Virus record (IMG/VR): IMGVR_UViG_3300009593_000028
Location: 1 to 48,137 of that record
DNA length: 48,137 nucleotides
Source of the DNA: a virus
Reading direction: 5' to 3' (one strand)
A program made the translations under genes and the position numbers. Positions 6,314 through 13,649 of the stretch are shown one piece after another; within the stretch, counting starts at the first letter, position 1; the number at the start of each line of letters is the position of its first letter. Below the pieces are notes generated by a model. The model worked only from the letters and a program-made list of their open reading frames with translations. It was not told where the DNA came from and ran no database searches.

Positions 6314-6383
6314 TATTAGGAATATAGTAGGGATAGTATTACTACTAAGTTTTATCCTTATTATGCTTGGAGTATTCGATTAA
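6300..6383 (+). CDS. Micro-ORF, single transmembrane helix (TTG start)
   Basis: A 27-residue ORF starting with TTG at 6300, eight bases after GGAG, and reading MDVDSIRNIVGIVLLLSFIL with an acidic end (GVFD). It overlaps the end of the preceding micro-ORF. The hydrophobic segment spans about residues 8-24. The unusual start makes it tentative. Confidence 0.38.
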   Translation: MDVDSIRNIVGIVLLLSFILIMLGVFD

Positions 6384-6385
6384 CT

Positions 6386-6466
6386 ATGGTTATTGTGTTC
6401 TATGCTGTACTTCTAATCTGTTTGGCCGTGCAACTAGCTTTATTAATATACATTGCTAATGATTGA
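6386..6466 (+). CDS. Micro-ORF, single transmembrane helix
   Basis: A 26-residue ORF, almost entirely hydrophobic (MVIVFYAVLLICLAVQLALL), starting 2 bases after the previous micro-ORF stop. GGAG lies 13 bases upstream. It runs into the convergent gene ending at 6456. Confidence 0.38.
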   Translation: MVIVFYAVLLICLAVQLALLIYIAND

Positions 6467-6644
6467 ATCTATAACTAGGCATTAATGCTTGCCATATTAA
6501 CTTCTCTCGTTCTTCATTACTAAGTTTAGGTACGGGTAGTTTATAACATTCAGGGCAACGTTCTTTACTAATGCCCATCATATACATCATAGTAATAAAG
6601 TATTCTTCGTGTATTGTTAAGGTATGTTTTTTAGTTTTGTCCAT
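6456..6644 (-). CDS. Small protein with CxxC motif, unknown function
   Basis: A 62-residue protein beginning MDKTKKHTLTIHEEYF, containing CPEC at about residues 30-33 and a charged helical C-terminus. One CxxC is not enough for a complete zinc site in a monomer. The start at 6644 gives a modest overlap with the upstream gene; the frame upstream of it encodes a poor sequence. It is the last gene of a four-gene leftward block. Confidence 0.6.
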   Translation of the reverse strand: MDKTKKHTLTIHEEYFITMMYMMGISKERCPECYKLPVPKLSNEEREKLIWQALMPSYRFNH

Positions 6645-6916
6645 AGCATAGGAACATATACACCAAATAGTACAGTTCCCCAAAAAGCCCCTAAGGCTAC
6701 TACATATACTAACCAATTAGTATAGTCTAAGTAAACACCTATTCCTATTAATATAATCCATGCCCAGTCTATGTAACCGTGTACACGTTTCCATTGCTTT
6801 TCACCAAAGCGATTATGTAGTTGTAAACGTTTTTCTGCAAACCAAGGATGTACGTGACGCATTATCACAAAGCCTTCGTTTAAGAACATTATAGTAAATC
6901 CAATCCAAAAGATCAT
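6617..6916 (-). CDS. Small membrane protein
   Basis: About 99 residues with three hydrophobic segments: near the N-terminus (MIFWIGFTIMF), in the middle (WAWIILIGIGVYL) and near the C-terminus (WLVYVVALGAFWGTVLFG). A basic loop lies between the first two. I chose the start at 6916 because it overlaps the upstream stop as ATGA. ATGs at 6934 and 6928 are alternatives. Function unknown. Confidence 0.65.
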   Translation of the reverse strand: MIFWIGFTIMFLNEGFVIMRHVHPWFAEKRLQLHNRFGEKQWKRVHGYIDWAWIILIGIGVYLDYTNWLVYVVALGAFWGTVLFGVYVPMLWTKLKNIP

Positions 6917-7110
6917 GCTATTGTCCATTTGCATTCTAGCTTGTTAGGGTTAATACCTTGTTCACCATATACACAAACATCAGCATGTTCCTTTAGTTCT
7001 TGCATGTCATAAAAAATTTTGTCGCATTCAGGACAACTTGCCCAACCCATACGATTATAGTATGCTTGTTCTTCACTGTAACGTGGATCGTTTTCGCTAA
7101 TATTAATCAT
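6913..7110 (-). CDS. Small zinc-finger protein
   Basis: A 65-residue protein with a C2HC-like finger, CPECDKIF then ELKEHADVC (Cys-x2-Cys-x12-His-x4-Cys). This suggests zinc-dependent DNA, RNA or protein binding. It overlaps the upstream gene by 8 bases. Proteins of this size in phage early blocks often act as regulators, but no target is shown here. Confidence 0.7.
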   Translation of the reverse strand: MINISENDPRYSEEQAYYNRMGWASCPECDKIFYDMQELKEHADVCVYGEQGINPNKLECKWTIA

Positions 7111-7387
7111 TGTTTACTTTCATCATATCTAACATGTGTGGATAGTCTTTTAAAAACTCGTGAGGTTTAAGAGGATCACAACCAACTGCTTTAAGCATAG
7201 TAACTCCTTTTTCTGTAAGCCATATTGCTCCTGTGCGATCAGTATTTAAGTAACCTTTGTCAAAATAGGGTTGAAGTTGCTTAATAGCTTCTTTTTCCGA
7301 CTTTTCCCAATGGCCACTCTTAGCTTTTATAATACGGTGATAATCTTCATATAACAGATCTTCGTCTATAAATTTATCTAGGTTCAT
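7103..7387 (-). CDS. Small protein, winged-helix-like, unknown function
   Basis: A 94-residue soluble protein with alternating helices and the turn GYLNTDRTGAIWLTEKG, which resembles the wing of winged-helix DNA-binding proteins. That is a fold guess only. The start has a good GAGGAGA ribosome-binding site. It is the first gene of the leftward block and faces the divergent spacer. Confidence 0.65.
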   Translation of the reverse strand: MNLDKFIDEDLLYEDYHRIIKAKSGHWEKSEKEAIKQLQPYFDKGYLNTDRTGAIWLTEKGVTMLKAVGCDPLKPHEFLKDYPHMLDMMKVNND

Positions 7388-7605
7388 AAGTTCTCCTCAT
7401 ACTATATTTAACACGGACGAAGTCTACGTGTTTAGTTCTGAAACTATTGATATTGTAAGACATGCTAAGAGGCCAAATCTGCGTTACCGTTTTTAGCTTA
7501 TCGCTAACGCTTCGCGTTTCTTCTAAATCTGGGCTTAACCGCTTCGCGGCATTTAAAACGGGTCGCCTTGGGATATATACTAATACGATATCGAGGGAGA
7601 AGAAA
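7388..7605. promoter_or_regulatory. Hairpin-rich divergent spacer
   Basis: Lies between leftward genes and the rightward membrane protein. It holds ACACG/CGTGT with an inner GAC/GTC helix (7411-7431), TTAGC/GCTAA (7493-7507), AACGC-TTC-GCGTT (7506-7518) and CCGC-TTC-GCGG (7539-7549). AAATCTG is repeated 50 bases apart (7475 and 7525), each time followed by a TTA(A)CCG segment. The hairpins make non-coding function more likely than the encoded peptide. It may be an operator array or an origin-like element. Confidence 0.45.
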
Positions 7606-8205
7606 ATAGTATTTGGGCATATATCTACTGTTGCGTTTCTAATTCTTGGCTTTGCATTTGTACGTATAATGACGAGCTTCACAAGTTTAATAGCAATTAA
7701 TAAAAGCGATAGCAAGGAAAAGGTCACGTTTTACTGGCCACACACATTGTTCTGCTTTATAACTGTATTCACCATGATCTTATTTTGGTGGACTGCAACT
7801 CCCCTCCAAGATGTAAACTTCTATCCAGATGAGAATTGGAACTTGTTTACATACATACTATTCCTTGCTGTACCAATGCTTATGTTCCTTATAGCAGAAG
7901 TTGTAATACCATATGACCACGATAATAAGAGTGTAGACCTACGAGAACACTACTACAAGTATCACATGGCAATACTAGGACTTGCTTGGGTATTACAAGT
8001 ATTTTTGTTAGCAAACTTCTTTGCATTCTACAATGAGAGTGATATAATAAGTGCTAAAGTAATAGGCCGCTGTGTTATGCTGGGTATTATGCTACCCATG
8101 GTATGCTACCCTAATAAACGCATACACGAAGTGGGCATGACCATATTCTTCCTAGGCTTCATTTATACCATACTAAAGTACCACGTCTTCGTCCATTTAG
8201 CATAA
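7462..8205 (+). CDS. Multi-pass membrane protein, start uncertain
   Basis: Six or so hydrophobic helices in the part after residue 50, with motifs such as WPHTLFCFITVFT, ILFWWTATPL and DLREHYYKYH. The spacing resembles uncharacterised integral membrane proteins of bacteria (from memory). The first 48 codons overlap the hairpin-rich spacer and look non-coding. A strong GAGGGAGA site (7593-7600) lies 5 bases before an ATA codon at 7606, where an ATG would be expected, so the true start may be there or at the ATG at 7669. Function unknown; it may be a host-derived envelope protein. Confidence 0.65.
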   Translation: MLRGQICVTVFSLSLTLRVSSKSGLNRFAAFKTGRLGIYTNTISREKKIVFGHISTVAFLILGFAFVRIMTSFTSLIAINKSDSKEKVTFYWPHTLFCFITVFTMILFWWTATPLQDVNFYPDENWNLFTYILFLAVPMLMFLIAEVVIPYDHDNKSVDLREHYYKYHMAILGLAWVLQVFLLANFFAFYNESDIISAKVIGRCVMLGIMLPMVCYPNKRIHEVGMTIFFLGFIYTILKYHVFVHLA

Positions 8206-8208
8206 ATA
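8201..8208 (+). promoter_or_regulatory. Possible late promoter motif
   Basis: CATAAATA fits the NATAAATA late-promoter form described for T4-like cyanophages. It overlaps the stop of the membrane protein and lies 9 bases before the ATG at 8218. Confidence 0.4.
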
Positions 8209-8217
8209 CTGTCCTTT

Positions 8218-8619
8218 ATGAAAGTGAGCGACAACACAAATATCTCGATGCCTATCCGCAATATGATTGCGATTATAGGAGCCATCTGTATGGGTGTTTG
8301 GGCCTACTTTGGTATAACAGAAAAACTTAATCAACATAGCAACACATTAACATTAATGCAAAAGGATCTAGACGCAAACAGCGAGTTTCGTATAAAGTAT
8401 CCACGTGGAGAGTTAGGCCAAAGTCAAAACGATCTAGAGCAGTTTATGTTAATAGAAGAACTGTATAAGAGTGTTGAGAAAATCGATAAGACATTAGAAA
8501 GTAATATGACTAATAAAGTAAACATTGACTTCTTAACAAAGCAAGTTGAGAAAATGCAAATAGACATAGAAAAATTAAAAGACAAACAACGTGAATTTGC
8601 GAATGGAGATCATCAATGA
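8218..8619 (+). CDS. Conserved membrane-anchored coiled-coil phage protein
   Basis: A 133-residue protein. A short polar N-terminus (MKVSDNTNISMPIRN) precedes one transmembrane helix (about residues 15-33), and a long heptad-rich helical region (about 35-128) follows. From memory, this architecture recurs in T4-like marine phages next to the small gene that follows here. A role in the envelope or in lysis would fit but is not shown. It overlaps the next gene by 4 bases (ATGA). Confidence 0.78.
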   Translation: MKVSDNTNISMPIRNMIAIIGAICMGVWAYFGITEKLNQHSNTLTLMQKDLDANSEFRIKYPRGELGQSQNDLEQFMLIEELYKSVEKIDKTLESNMTNKVNIDFLTKQVEKMQIDIEKLKDKQREFANGDHQ

Positions 8620-8828
8620 TTGAAACAGTAGTGGCATTATTAATGCTAGTCAATAACGAAATTAAAGAACACAGAATACAAGATGGTATGAGCGAATGCC
8701 TTAGAGGTAAACGTACTGCTGAAAGACAATACAGCGAAAACGTCAAATACCAATGTATCAAATCCAAAGCAGAAATAGAAAAGAACATAGACGGTTCCTA
8801 CAACATTAAAAGTTTGATTCTAGAATAA
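8616..8828 (+). CDS. Conserved small phage protein
   Basis: A 70-residue protein with a hydrophobic start (MIETVVALLMLV) and a charged body containing MSECLRGKR and YQCIKSKAE, with two conserved-looking cysteines. The N-terminus could be a signal peptide, making this a small periplasmic protein with a disulfide. It is coupled to the anchored coiled-coil gene by a 4-base overlap. Function unknown. Confidence 0.75.
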   Translation: MIETVVALLMLVNNEIKEHRIQDGMSECLRGKRTAERQYSENVKYQCIKSKAEIEKNIDGSYNIKSLILE

Positions 8829-8845
8829 ATTCAATAAAACTCCAC

Positions 8846-8856
8846 TATAATAAATA
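8846..8856 (+). promoter_or_regulatory. Possible promoter of the pyrF-heme operon
   Basis: TATAAT (8846-8851) overlaps AATAAATA (8849-8856), a late-promoter-like motif, and the ATG follows 5 bases later. No clear -35 box is visible. Either reading would place the transcript start close to the ATG. This is weak evidence. Confidence 0.4.
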
Positions 8857-8861
8857 GTATT

Positions 8862-9524
8862 ATGAGTACTAAAATTATAGTAGCACTTGACTATACTAAT
8901 CCCCTCGATGCATTAGAAATGACTGCGAAGTTACGAGATGTCGTAGATGGGTTTAAAATCAACCATTGTCTGTGGAGTCAAAGTGTCTACATAAAAGACT
9001 ATACTAAAGACAAAGAACTGTTTATGGATCTAAAGCTATGGGATACTCCAAATACAGTTAATCAAGTATTGCAAAAAATTATCGATAAAGGGTGTACAAT
9101 GACTACTATCTGCACACACAATAACCAAGGTGTGTTTGAAGCAGTACAGCCTTTTTCAAAATACGTTAAACTATTAGCAGTAACATATCTTACAAGTTGG
9201 ACCGCCGAAGACCGACATGATATAACAAACACTAGTAGAAACTTAATGTGGAGAAATCATTTAGACAGAATAAGCCCTTACGGGTTTAGTGGTATAATAT
9301 GCTCTGCAAGTGATATAGAAAACATTGCTAACTTAGAAAAACATTATATAAAAGTTTGTCCAGGAATACAATATGAAACAGAGAACACAGGTCAAAGCAG
9401 AACAACAACGCCAAGAAAAGCAAAAGAACTTGGTGCTGATTACTTGGTTATTGGAAGAAGCATTACTCAAGCGAGTGATCCAGTACAAACCGTAAACGAA
9501 ATACGAGAGAGCCTAAATGGATGA
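8862..9524 (+). CDS. pyrF: Orotidine-5'-phosphate decarboxylase
   Basis: A 220-residue protein for the last step of UMP synthesis, OMP to UMP plus CO2. Family motifs are all present: ALD at 8-10, FK at 31-32, the catalytic DLKLWD (Asp56, Lys58, Asp61), a PGIQ phosphate-site segment (167-170) and VIGRSITQASDP (196-207) with Arg199. Length is normal for the bacterial enzyme. It would boost pyrimidine supply during phage DNA synthesis. It is first in a compact operon and overlaps hemF by 8 bases, so it may be expressed with the heme genes. Its codons resemble those of its neighbours. Confidence 0.93.
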   Translation: MSTKIIVALDYTNPLDALEMTAKLRDVVDGFKINHCLWSQSVYIKDYTKDKELFMDLKLWDTPNTVNQVLQKIIDKGCTMTTICTHNNQGVFEAVQPFSKYVKLLAVTYLTSWTAEDRHDITNTSRNLMWRNHLDRISPYGFSGIICSASDIENIANLEKHYIKVCPGIQYETENTGQSRTTTPRKAKELGADYLVIGRSITQASDPVQTVNEIRESLNG

Positions 9525-10299
9525 CCAACAACGTAAAGCTCTGAATTGGTTTCAAGAGTTGCGTAGTCAAGTTTGGAATATCTGGCAACAGCATGAGCCG
9601 GGTTACTATACTGCTGTTCCACACACGTGGGAGAAAGGACAGTATAACATTCTTAAAGGAAAGCATTACGAAAAAGCAGGAGTTGCTTGGAGTAACGTAG
9701 AAGGATTGTTACCAGCACAAATGAGTTTACTTGCAGGTAAACCTTTTTGGTCATCTGGTACTAGTGTTGTAATACACCCTAGCAATCCTCATGTACCCGG
9801 AATGCATTTTAATACTCGCTTCATTACTACAGAAGATGAAAGATGGTTTGGTGGAGGAATGGATATAACACCTTACGTATACGAACCAGAAATACTTACA
9901 TGGTACAGAAAAGAATTAAAAGAGATGTGCGACTTTCACGATGTAAAGTATTATCCTAAGTTCTCAAAAGATTGTGATGAGTATTTTCATTTACATCATA
10001 GAGACGAACCAAGAGGTGCAGGGGGAATATTTTTTGATTACATGAGCGATGACTATGAAAATACTTTTAGGTTTATACAAGACGTTGGTCGGACGTTCAT
10101 TACAGTAATGACTAAGTTAGTACAAGAAAATAAACATAAAGGGTTTACAGAAGAAGAACGAAACGACCAGTTAGTTAAACGTGGGCGTTATGTAGAGTTT
10201 AACTTACTACATGATAAAGGAACACGTTTTGGATTAGAAAGTGGCGGCAATGTAAATGCTATATTAATGAGCATGCCTCCAGATGCAAGGTGGGAGTAA
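9517..10299 (+). CDS. hemF: Oxygen-dependent coproporphyrinogen III oxidase
   Basis: A 260-residue HemF, which converts coproporphyrinogen III to protoporphyrinogen IX using O2, late in heme synthesis. Family landmarks are intact: HPSNPHVPG near His87, HFNTR (97-101), WFGGGMDITPY (110-120), HHRDEPRGAGGIFFD (160-174), RGRYVEFNL (222-230) and TRFGLESGG (236-244). It is shorter than the usual protein of about 300 residues. It ends just after MPPDARWE, so the usual C-terminal segment is missing, and the N-terminus is compact. The start overlaps pyrF by 8 bases and the stop overlaps hemB (TAATG). Confidence 0.95.
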   Translation: MDDQQRKALNWFQELRSQVWNIWQQHEPGYYTAVPHTWEKGQYNILKGKHYEKAGVAWSNVEGLLPAQMSLLAGKPFWSSGTSVVIHPSNPHVPGMHFNTRFITTEDERWFGGGMDITPYVYEPEILTWYRKELKEMCDFHDVKYYPKFSKDCDEYFHLHHRDEPRGAGGIFFDYMSDDYENTFRFIQDVGRTFITVMTKLVQENKHKGFTEEERNDQLVKRGRYVEFNLLHDKGTRFGLESGGNVNAILMSMPPDARWE

Positions 10300-11105
10300 T
10301 GGATTTAATACAACCAATATTTGTTAATGAAAACCAAACAGAAGAATCTCCTTTAGGGGAGAACAATAAACTTTATAACATTTCTGATATACATGATCGA
10401 ATAAAGAAAGATATCGATTTAGGTATAAACAAATTTTTATTATTCTGTGTACCACTAGAAAAAGATACCGATCCTAAATGGCAATGGCAAGGAGAAGTAG
10501 TACACGAAATTAAAAACAAACATGATATTAATTTGCATGTTGATATATGTTTGTGTTCGACTATGCCAGACGGACATTGCAACGTTACTGATGATCCTAA
10601 AAAGACAGAACAGTTATTACAAGAACAAGCATCAGTAGTATCTGTTGCAGGTGCTGATGTACTTGCACCGTCAGACTGCCAACCTAATACTGTAGTAAAC
10701 ATGAAGCAGTATATTGATAAACCTGTAATGAGTTATAGTGCAAAGTTTAGATCTGTATTCTATCATGGTTGGAGAGATGCGGTAAATATAGACGCAGGTA
10801 TAGTAAGAGATTATCAGCTTAACCCCAGAGAATCAAATGAAGCTATTGAACGTTGCATTAAATATGCTAACGATGGGGCTGATTATATGATGGTTAAACC
10901 CGGCATGCCATCATTAGATTTAATATATCCAATTCAACGTGCAACTGGATTACCAACGGGTGTTTACCAAACATCGGGTGAATATATGGGCTTGCCAAGA
11001 GCGCCAGGCTCCTTGTTGGAAACGTACTATATATTTAAACGAGCCGGAGCTGACTATATGATAACATATGGCGCAAGAGACTTAACAGGAGAAATAAATG
11101 AGTAG
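10299..11105 (+). CDS. hemB: Delta-aminolevulinic acid dehydratase (porphobilinogen synthase)
   Basis: A 268-residue HemB, which joins two 5-aminolevulinates into porphobilinogen. Both Schiff-base lysines are visible: SYSAKF (Lys149) and MMVKP (Lys200). The three zinc cysteines are at 84, 86 and 94 (CLCSTMPDGHC), as in zinc-dependent enzymes. YQTSGEYM and RAGADYMITYGA are also typical. The protein lacks the long N-terminal arm (family length about 325) that stabilises the octamer in known enzymes. APSDCQPNTV replaces the usual APSDMMDGR. The ATG at 10299 is preferred over an upstream GTG because of the TAATG overlap. Confidence 0.93.
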   Translation: MDLIQPIFVNENQTEESPLGENNKLYNISDIHDRIKKDIDLGINKFLLFCVPLEKDTDPKWQWQGEVVHEIKNKHDINLHVDICLCSTMPDGHCNVTDDPKKTEQLLQEQASVVSVAGADVLAPSDCQPNTVVNMKQYIDKPVMSYSAKFRSVFYHGWRDAVNIDAGIVRDYQLNPRESNEAIERCIKYANDGADYMMVKPGMPSLDLIYPIQRATGLPTGVYQTSGEYMGLPRAPGSLLETYYIFKRAGADYMITYGARDLTGEINE

Positions 11106-11670
11106 TAAGTTAAAAGAGTTAACTTGGGAAAACCACAAAAAAGCAGAGCGAATGAGTCATGCTCGTAAATTACTAAAAGGAATGGATCCAGAAGAGTATC
11201 ACATATTTGTATACAATCAATATGTTCAATATAGAGCATTAGAAAAGATAGCAAGGTCACGTGGTTTACTAGAGGGAATAGAAGGTATTTGTAGAGCATC
11301 TGCTATGGCAACAGATATGCAAGAACTAGAACATGAGTATCATATAAAACGTGATAAGAAAATGCTTTGTAATGTTGTTATGGAGTATGTTGATTATCTT
11401 GAGAGTTTAGATAACGATGGAATAATTGCACACATCTATGTTAGACACTTTGGTGAATTACATGGTGGACAGATGATTAAGAAACGTGCTCCAGGATCAG
11501 GCACAATGTATGACTTTGTTGATCCTAAAAAAATAATTGAAGACGTAAGAGAAAAACTGCATGACGACATGGCTCCTGAAGCTAATCGTTGTTTTCAGTT
11601 TGCAATGCAACTATTTGAAGAATTAGAGGAACACGCTAAAGACCATAGGTTACATGAAAGGTTAGAATAA
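11098..11670 (+). CDS. Heme oxygenase (biliverdin-forming type)
   Basis: A 190-residue heme oxygenase, which opens heme to biliverdin, CO and Fe2+ using O2 and electrons. LKELTWENHKKAER holds the proximal His13. The signature segment YVRHFGELHGGQ (114-125) matches the family's distal-helix Y-R-GDLSGGQ motif. Length is slightly below the 210-240 usual for bacterial and cyanobacterial enzymes. Cyanophage heme oxygenases are followed by a bilin reductase; none is seen here. It overlaps hemB by 8 bases, so heme making and heme breaking are coupled in one operon. Confidence 0.92.
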   Translation: MSSKLKELTWENHKKAERMSHARKLLKGMDPEEYHIFVYNQYVQYRALEKIARSRGLLEGIEGICRASAMATDMQELEHEYHIKRDKKMLCNVVMEYVDYLESLDNDGIIAHIYVRHFGELHGGQMIKKRAPGSGTMYDFVDPKKIIEDVREKLHDDMAPEANRCFQFAMQLFEELEEHAKDHRLHERLE

Positions 11671-11918
11671 TGAACTTTGTTTACGTACTAATACTAGTAG
11701 GTTTCATGGACGGATTTGTATTAACATCCGTCGATGGAATATTTGAGTCTGAAGAAGAATGCTTTTGGGCAATGCAAGATTCTATTGAATCTATGCTTAT
11801 TCCAGGAGAAGAAGAAATCCACCCTATAGGATATGATGCTGTATGTATTAAAACTGATGATATATATGCATTAGGTCCTTTAGGATTAGAAAGCGAACTA
11901 GGATTAGATCGCCCTTAA
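11670..11918 (+). CDS. Small protein at end of heme operon
   Basis: An 82-residue protein with a hydrophobic start (FVYVLILVGFMDGFVL) and a strongly acidic remainder with two cysteines. It could be signal-anchored and periplasmic, with a short disulfide domain. Translation is coupled to the heme oxygenase by TAATG. No link to heme chemistry is visible in the sequence itself. Confidence 0.7.
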   Translation: MNFVYVLILVGFMDGFVLTSVDGIFESEEECFWAMQDSIESMLIPGEEEIHPIGYDAVCIKTDDIYALGPLGLESELGLDRP

Positions 11919-11923
11919 AACAC

Positions 11924-12005
11924 CCCCTTAAACGCACTATAAGTACCTTATTTTAGTGTTCGGCACATAAAACGTACAAACATACTGCTAAACCCCTTAA
12001 ACGCA
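11924..12005. repeat. Direct repeat in convergent spacer
   Basis: CCCCTTAAACGCA occurs at 11924-11936 and 11993-12005, 69 bases apart. Each copy is followed at a similar distance by GGCACA and an A-rich stretch, so this is an imperfect two-unit repeat. It lies between the end of the rightward heme operon and the end of the leftward block. Confidence 0.6.
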
Positions 12006-12058
12006 TTTTAAGAGCCATTTAGGCACAAAAACCATGCATTTAAGGAGTCTGTCGTATA

Positions 12059-12082
12059 GGGTAAAAATTACCCTTCTTCTTT
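12059..12082 (+). terminator. Weak terminator of the heme operon
   Basis: GGGTAA (12059-12064) pairs with TTACCC (12068-12073) around AAA, followed by TTCTTCTTT. The symmetric stem might also act on the minus strand, where the run after it is less T-rich. Confidence 0.5.
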
Positions 12083-12093
12083 AAAATTTGACG

Positions 12094-12879
12094 TTATAAG
12101 TTGGGGATAGTATTTCCGGGTGCTTTAGCTAATTCAATTAATTCTGCACAAAGCCCTGGGTGAGTAACTTTATCAGTATGTTTTAGAAACCTAGTTGTAA
12201 ATCCTGTTTCTAAATTAACTGGTTCGTTTTTGGTAAATCGATTAAACAACTTTTCAGCAAACACAGAATGGTTTGCTACTGTCATATGATTAGCTCTAGT
12301 GTCAATGCTTTGGTTATACCATTTATTCATTTCGTCATCGTTAATAAATTCTGCATCACACACAGACCACGTCATTGATCCATGACAAGGAACTAAGTCA
12401 GTCCATGACACATTAATATTAAAGCTAGGAATAACTTGTAAATGAATTTCTCTTTCAATCATTTTTACACGTATGCTATCTAACAAATGTTCTAACCTTA
12501 ATTGATCAATATCATCTCTTTGAAGATGTAACCAATAATCCATTGCGGCATTATACTTTTCTTTTTCTTTTGATTTTAAGTCTTCAGCATCTTTAGTATT
12601 TGAAATACTTGTTAAGTTAGATAGGTAAGGTCGGTCTTCCCAGAACCATTGTCTAGCTGGATTAGTAATAAAGAAAATAACAATATCATCTTTTTCATGT
12701 TTGTCGTCACGGAACGTCTTTGCTCCCCAATCATTTGAACTTCCACTACAAGATTGGTTAACAACTCTTAACTCTGGGTAATAGTCTTGAGCAAGTTTGT
12801 TTGCTAAAATTCTTTGCCATCCCCAATCAACTTTCCAGTCAACTCCGAAGCTGTCTCCGTATATCCATAACGTTCTCAT
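12094..12879 (-). CDS. SGNH/GDSL-type hydrolase-like protein
   Basis: A 261-residue protein with the block I motif YGDSFG (Ser10), the oxyanion-type GSSND at 46-50 and a C-terminal HPG (His240). These make the Ser-His pair of SGNH hydrolases, which often remove or transfer acyl groups on sugars and lipids. Substrate unknown. It overlaps the nitrilase gene by 4 bases. Two more SGNH-like proteins are encoded at 38467 and 39252 in the glycan island, so acyl modification of a glycan is the likeliest shared theme (inference). Confidence 0.78.
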   Translation of the reverse strand: MRTLWIYGDSFGVDWKVDWGWQRILANKLAQDYYPELRVVNQSCSGSSNDWGAKTFRDDKHEKDDIVIFFITNPARQWFWEDRPYLSNLTSISNTKDAEDLKSKEKEKYNAAMDYWLHLQRDDIDQLRLEHLLDSIRVKMIEREIHLQVIPSFNINVSWTDLVPCHGSMTWSVCDAEFINDDEMNKWYNQSIDTRANHMTVANHSVFAEKLFNRFTKNEPVNLETGFTTRFLKHTDKVTHPGLCAELIELAKAPGNTIPNL

Positions 12880-13649
12880 AAACTTAACTCTACAGTAGCA
12901 ATATCGTCGCCTTTATCTTTACACTTCTTAATCCATTCTCCATTAGGACCTATAATGCCACTTGGACATTGTATATGGTCAACAGGGTCGCCTCGCATAT
13001 CATTAGTTGCTCCACTTACTACTGTGTGCATACCAAACTCTCTACTAAACAATCTTAAATGGTTTTCATGCCATTCATATACAAGAGGATCAAGAAAATC
13101 AATATTACAATTTACAGAACAAAACACAACCTTTACATCATACTTTCTAAACTCTCTATAAAAATACGGATTCCCATTTGGACTCATTTTAGGAAATGCC
13201 CATATATCGTTACATATTAAACTAGACCCTACTATTGTTTGTTTGTCATCTAAGTAATAGTAATGTGCTTCGTTACCTGGCACATAATAAAAAAGTTCAC
13301 CTGGAGCATGTGTATCATTTGTAAGTAATCGTTTAGCATAGGCTCCAGCATAGGTTCCTTTATGATAAGCTCTAACTTGGTTATACGGTAATCCGTTTGC
13401 TTCTATGTGTCCTGTACCTAATAACATACTTCTTTTATTTTTTGCAAGATAGTCTTCGATCTCTTTTAATGCAGGACCGTAGTCAGCATTTTTAACTTCA
13501 TGTGTTTGGTTATAGCAGTATCCACTTAAACTTCCTTCTGGAGTTAATACCCAATCACTATCTTTAGTTTTTTCTAATAGGTCTAATATGTATTCTTTGT
13601 TATCTTTAACGTGTTTAAAAACAGGTTGTTGGCTTGTTGATATAATCAT
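12876..13649 (-). CDS. Carbon-nitrogen hydrolase (nitrilase superfamily)
   Basis: A 257-residue amidase or nitrilase-fold protein. The Glu-Lys-Cys triad is visible: Glu38 in TPEGSLSGY, Lys106 in AYAKRL and Cys146 in SLICNDIW. It probably cleaves a C-N bond in a small amide, carbamoyl or nitrile compound. Alternatively it could act as an amide-hydrolysing or acyl-transferring step in glycan or nucleotide modification. It overlaps both neighbours by 4 bases and so is expressed with the SGNH protein and the conserved protein upstream. Confidence 0.85.
   Translation of the reverse strand: MIISTSQQPVFKHVKDNKEYILDLLEKTKDSDWVLTPEGSLSGYCYNQTHEVKNADYGPALKEIEDYLAKNKRSMLLGTGHIEANGLPYNQVRAYHKGTYAGAYAKRLLTNDTHAPGELFYYVPGNEAHYYYLDDKQTIVGSSLICNDIWAFPKMSPNGNPYFYREFRKYDVKVVFCSVNCNIDFLDPLVYEWHENHLRLFSREFGMHTVVSGATNDMRGDPVDHIQCPSGIIGPNGEWIKKCKDKGDDIATVELSL

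Noticed and set aside
7374-7727. Minus-strand ORF of 117 residues across the divergent spacer
   Set aside because: It crosses the hairpin array and the start of the membrane protein, has no ribosome-binding site and looks low in complexity.
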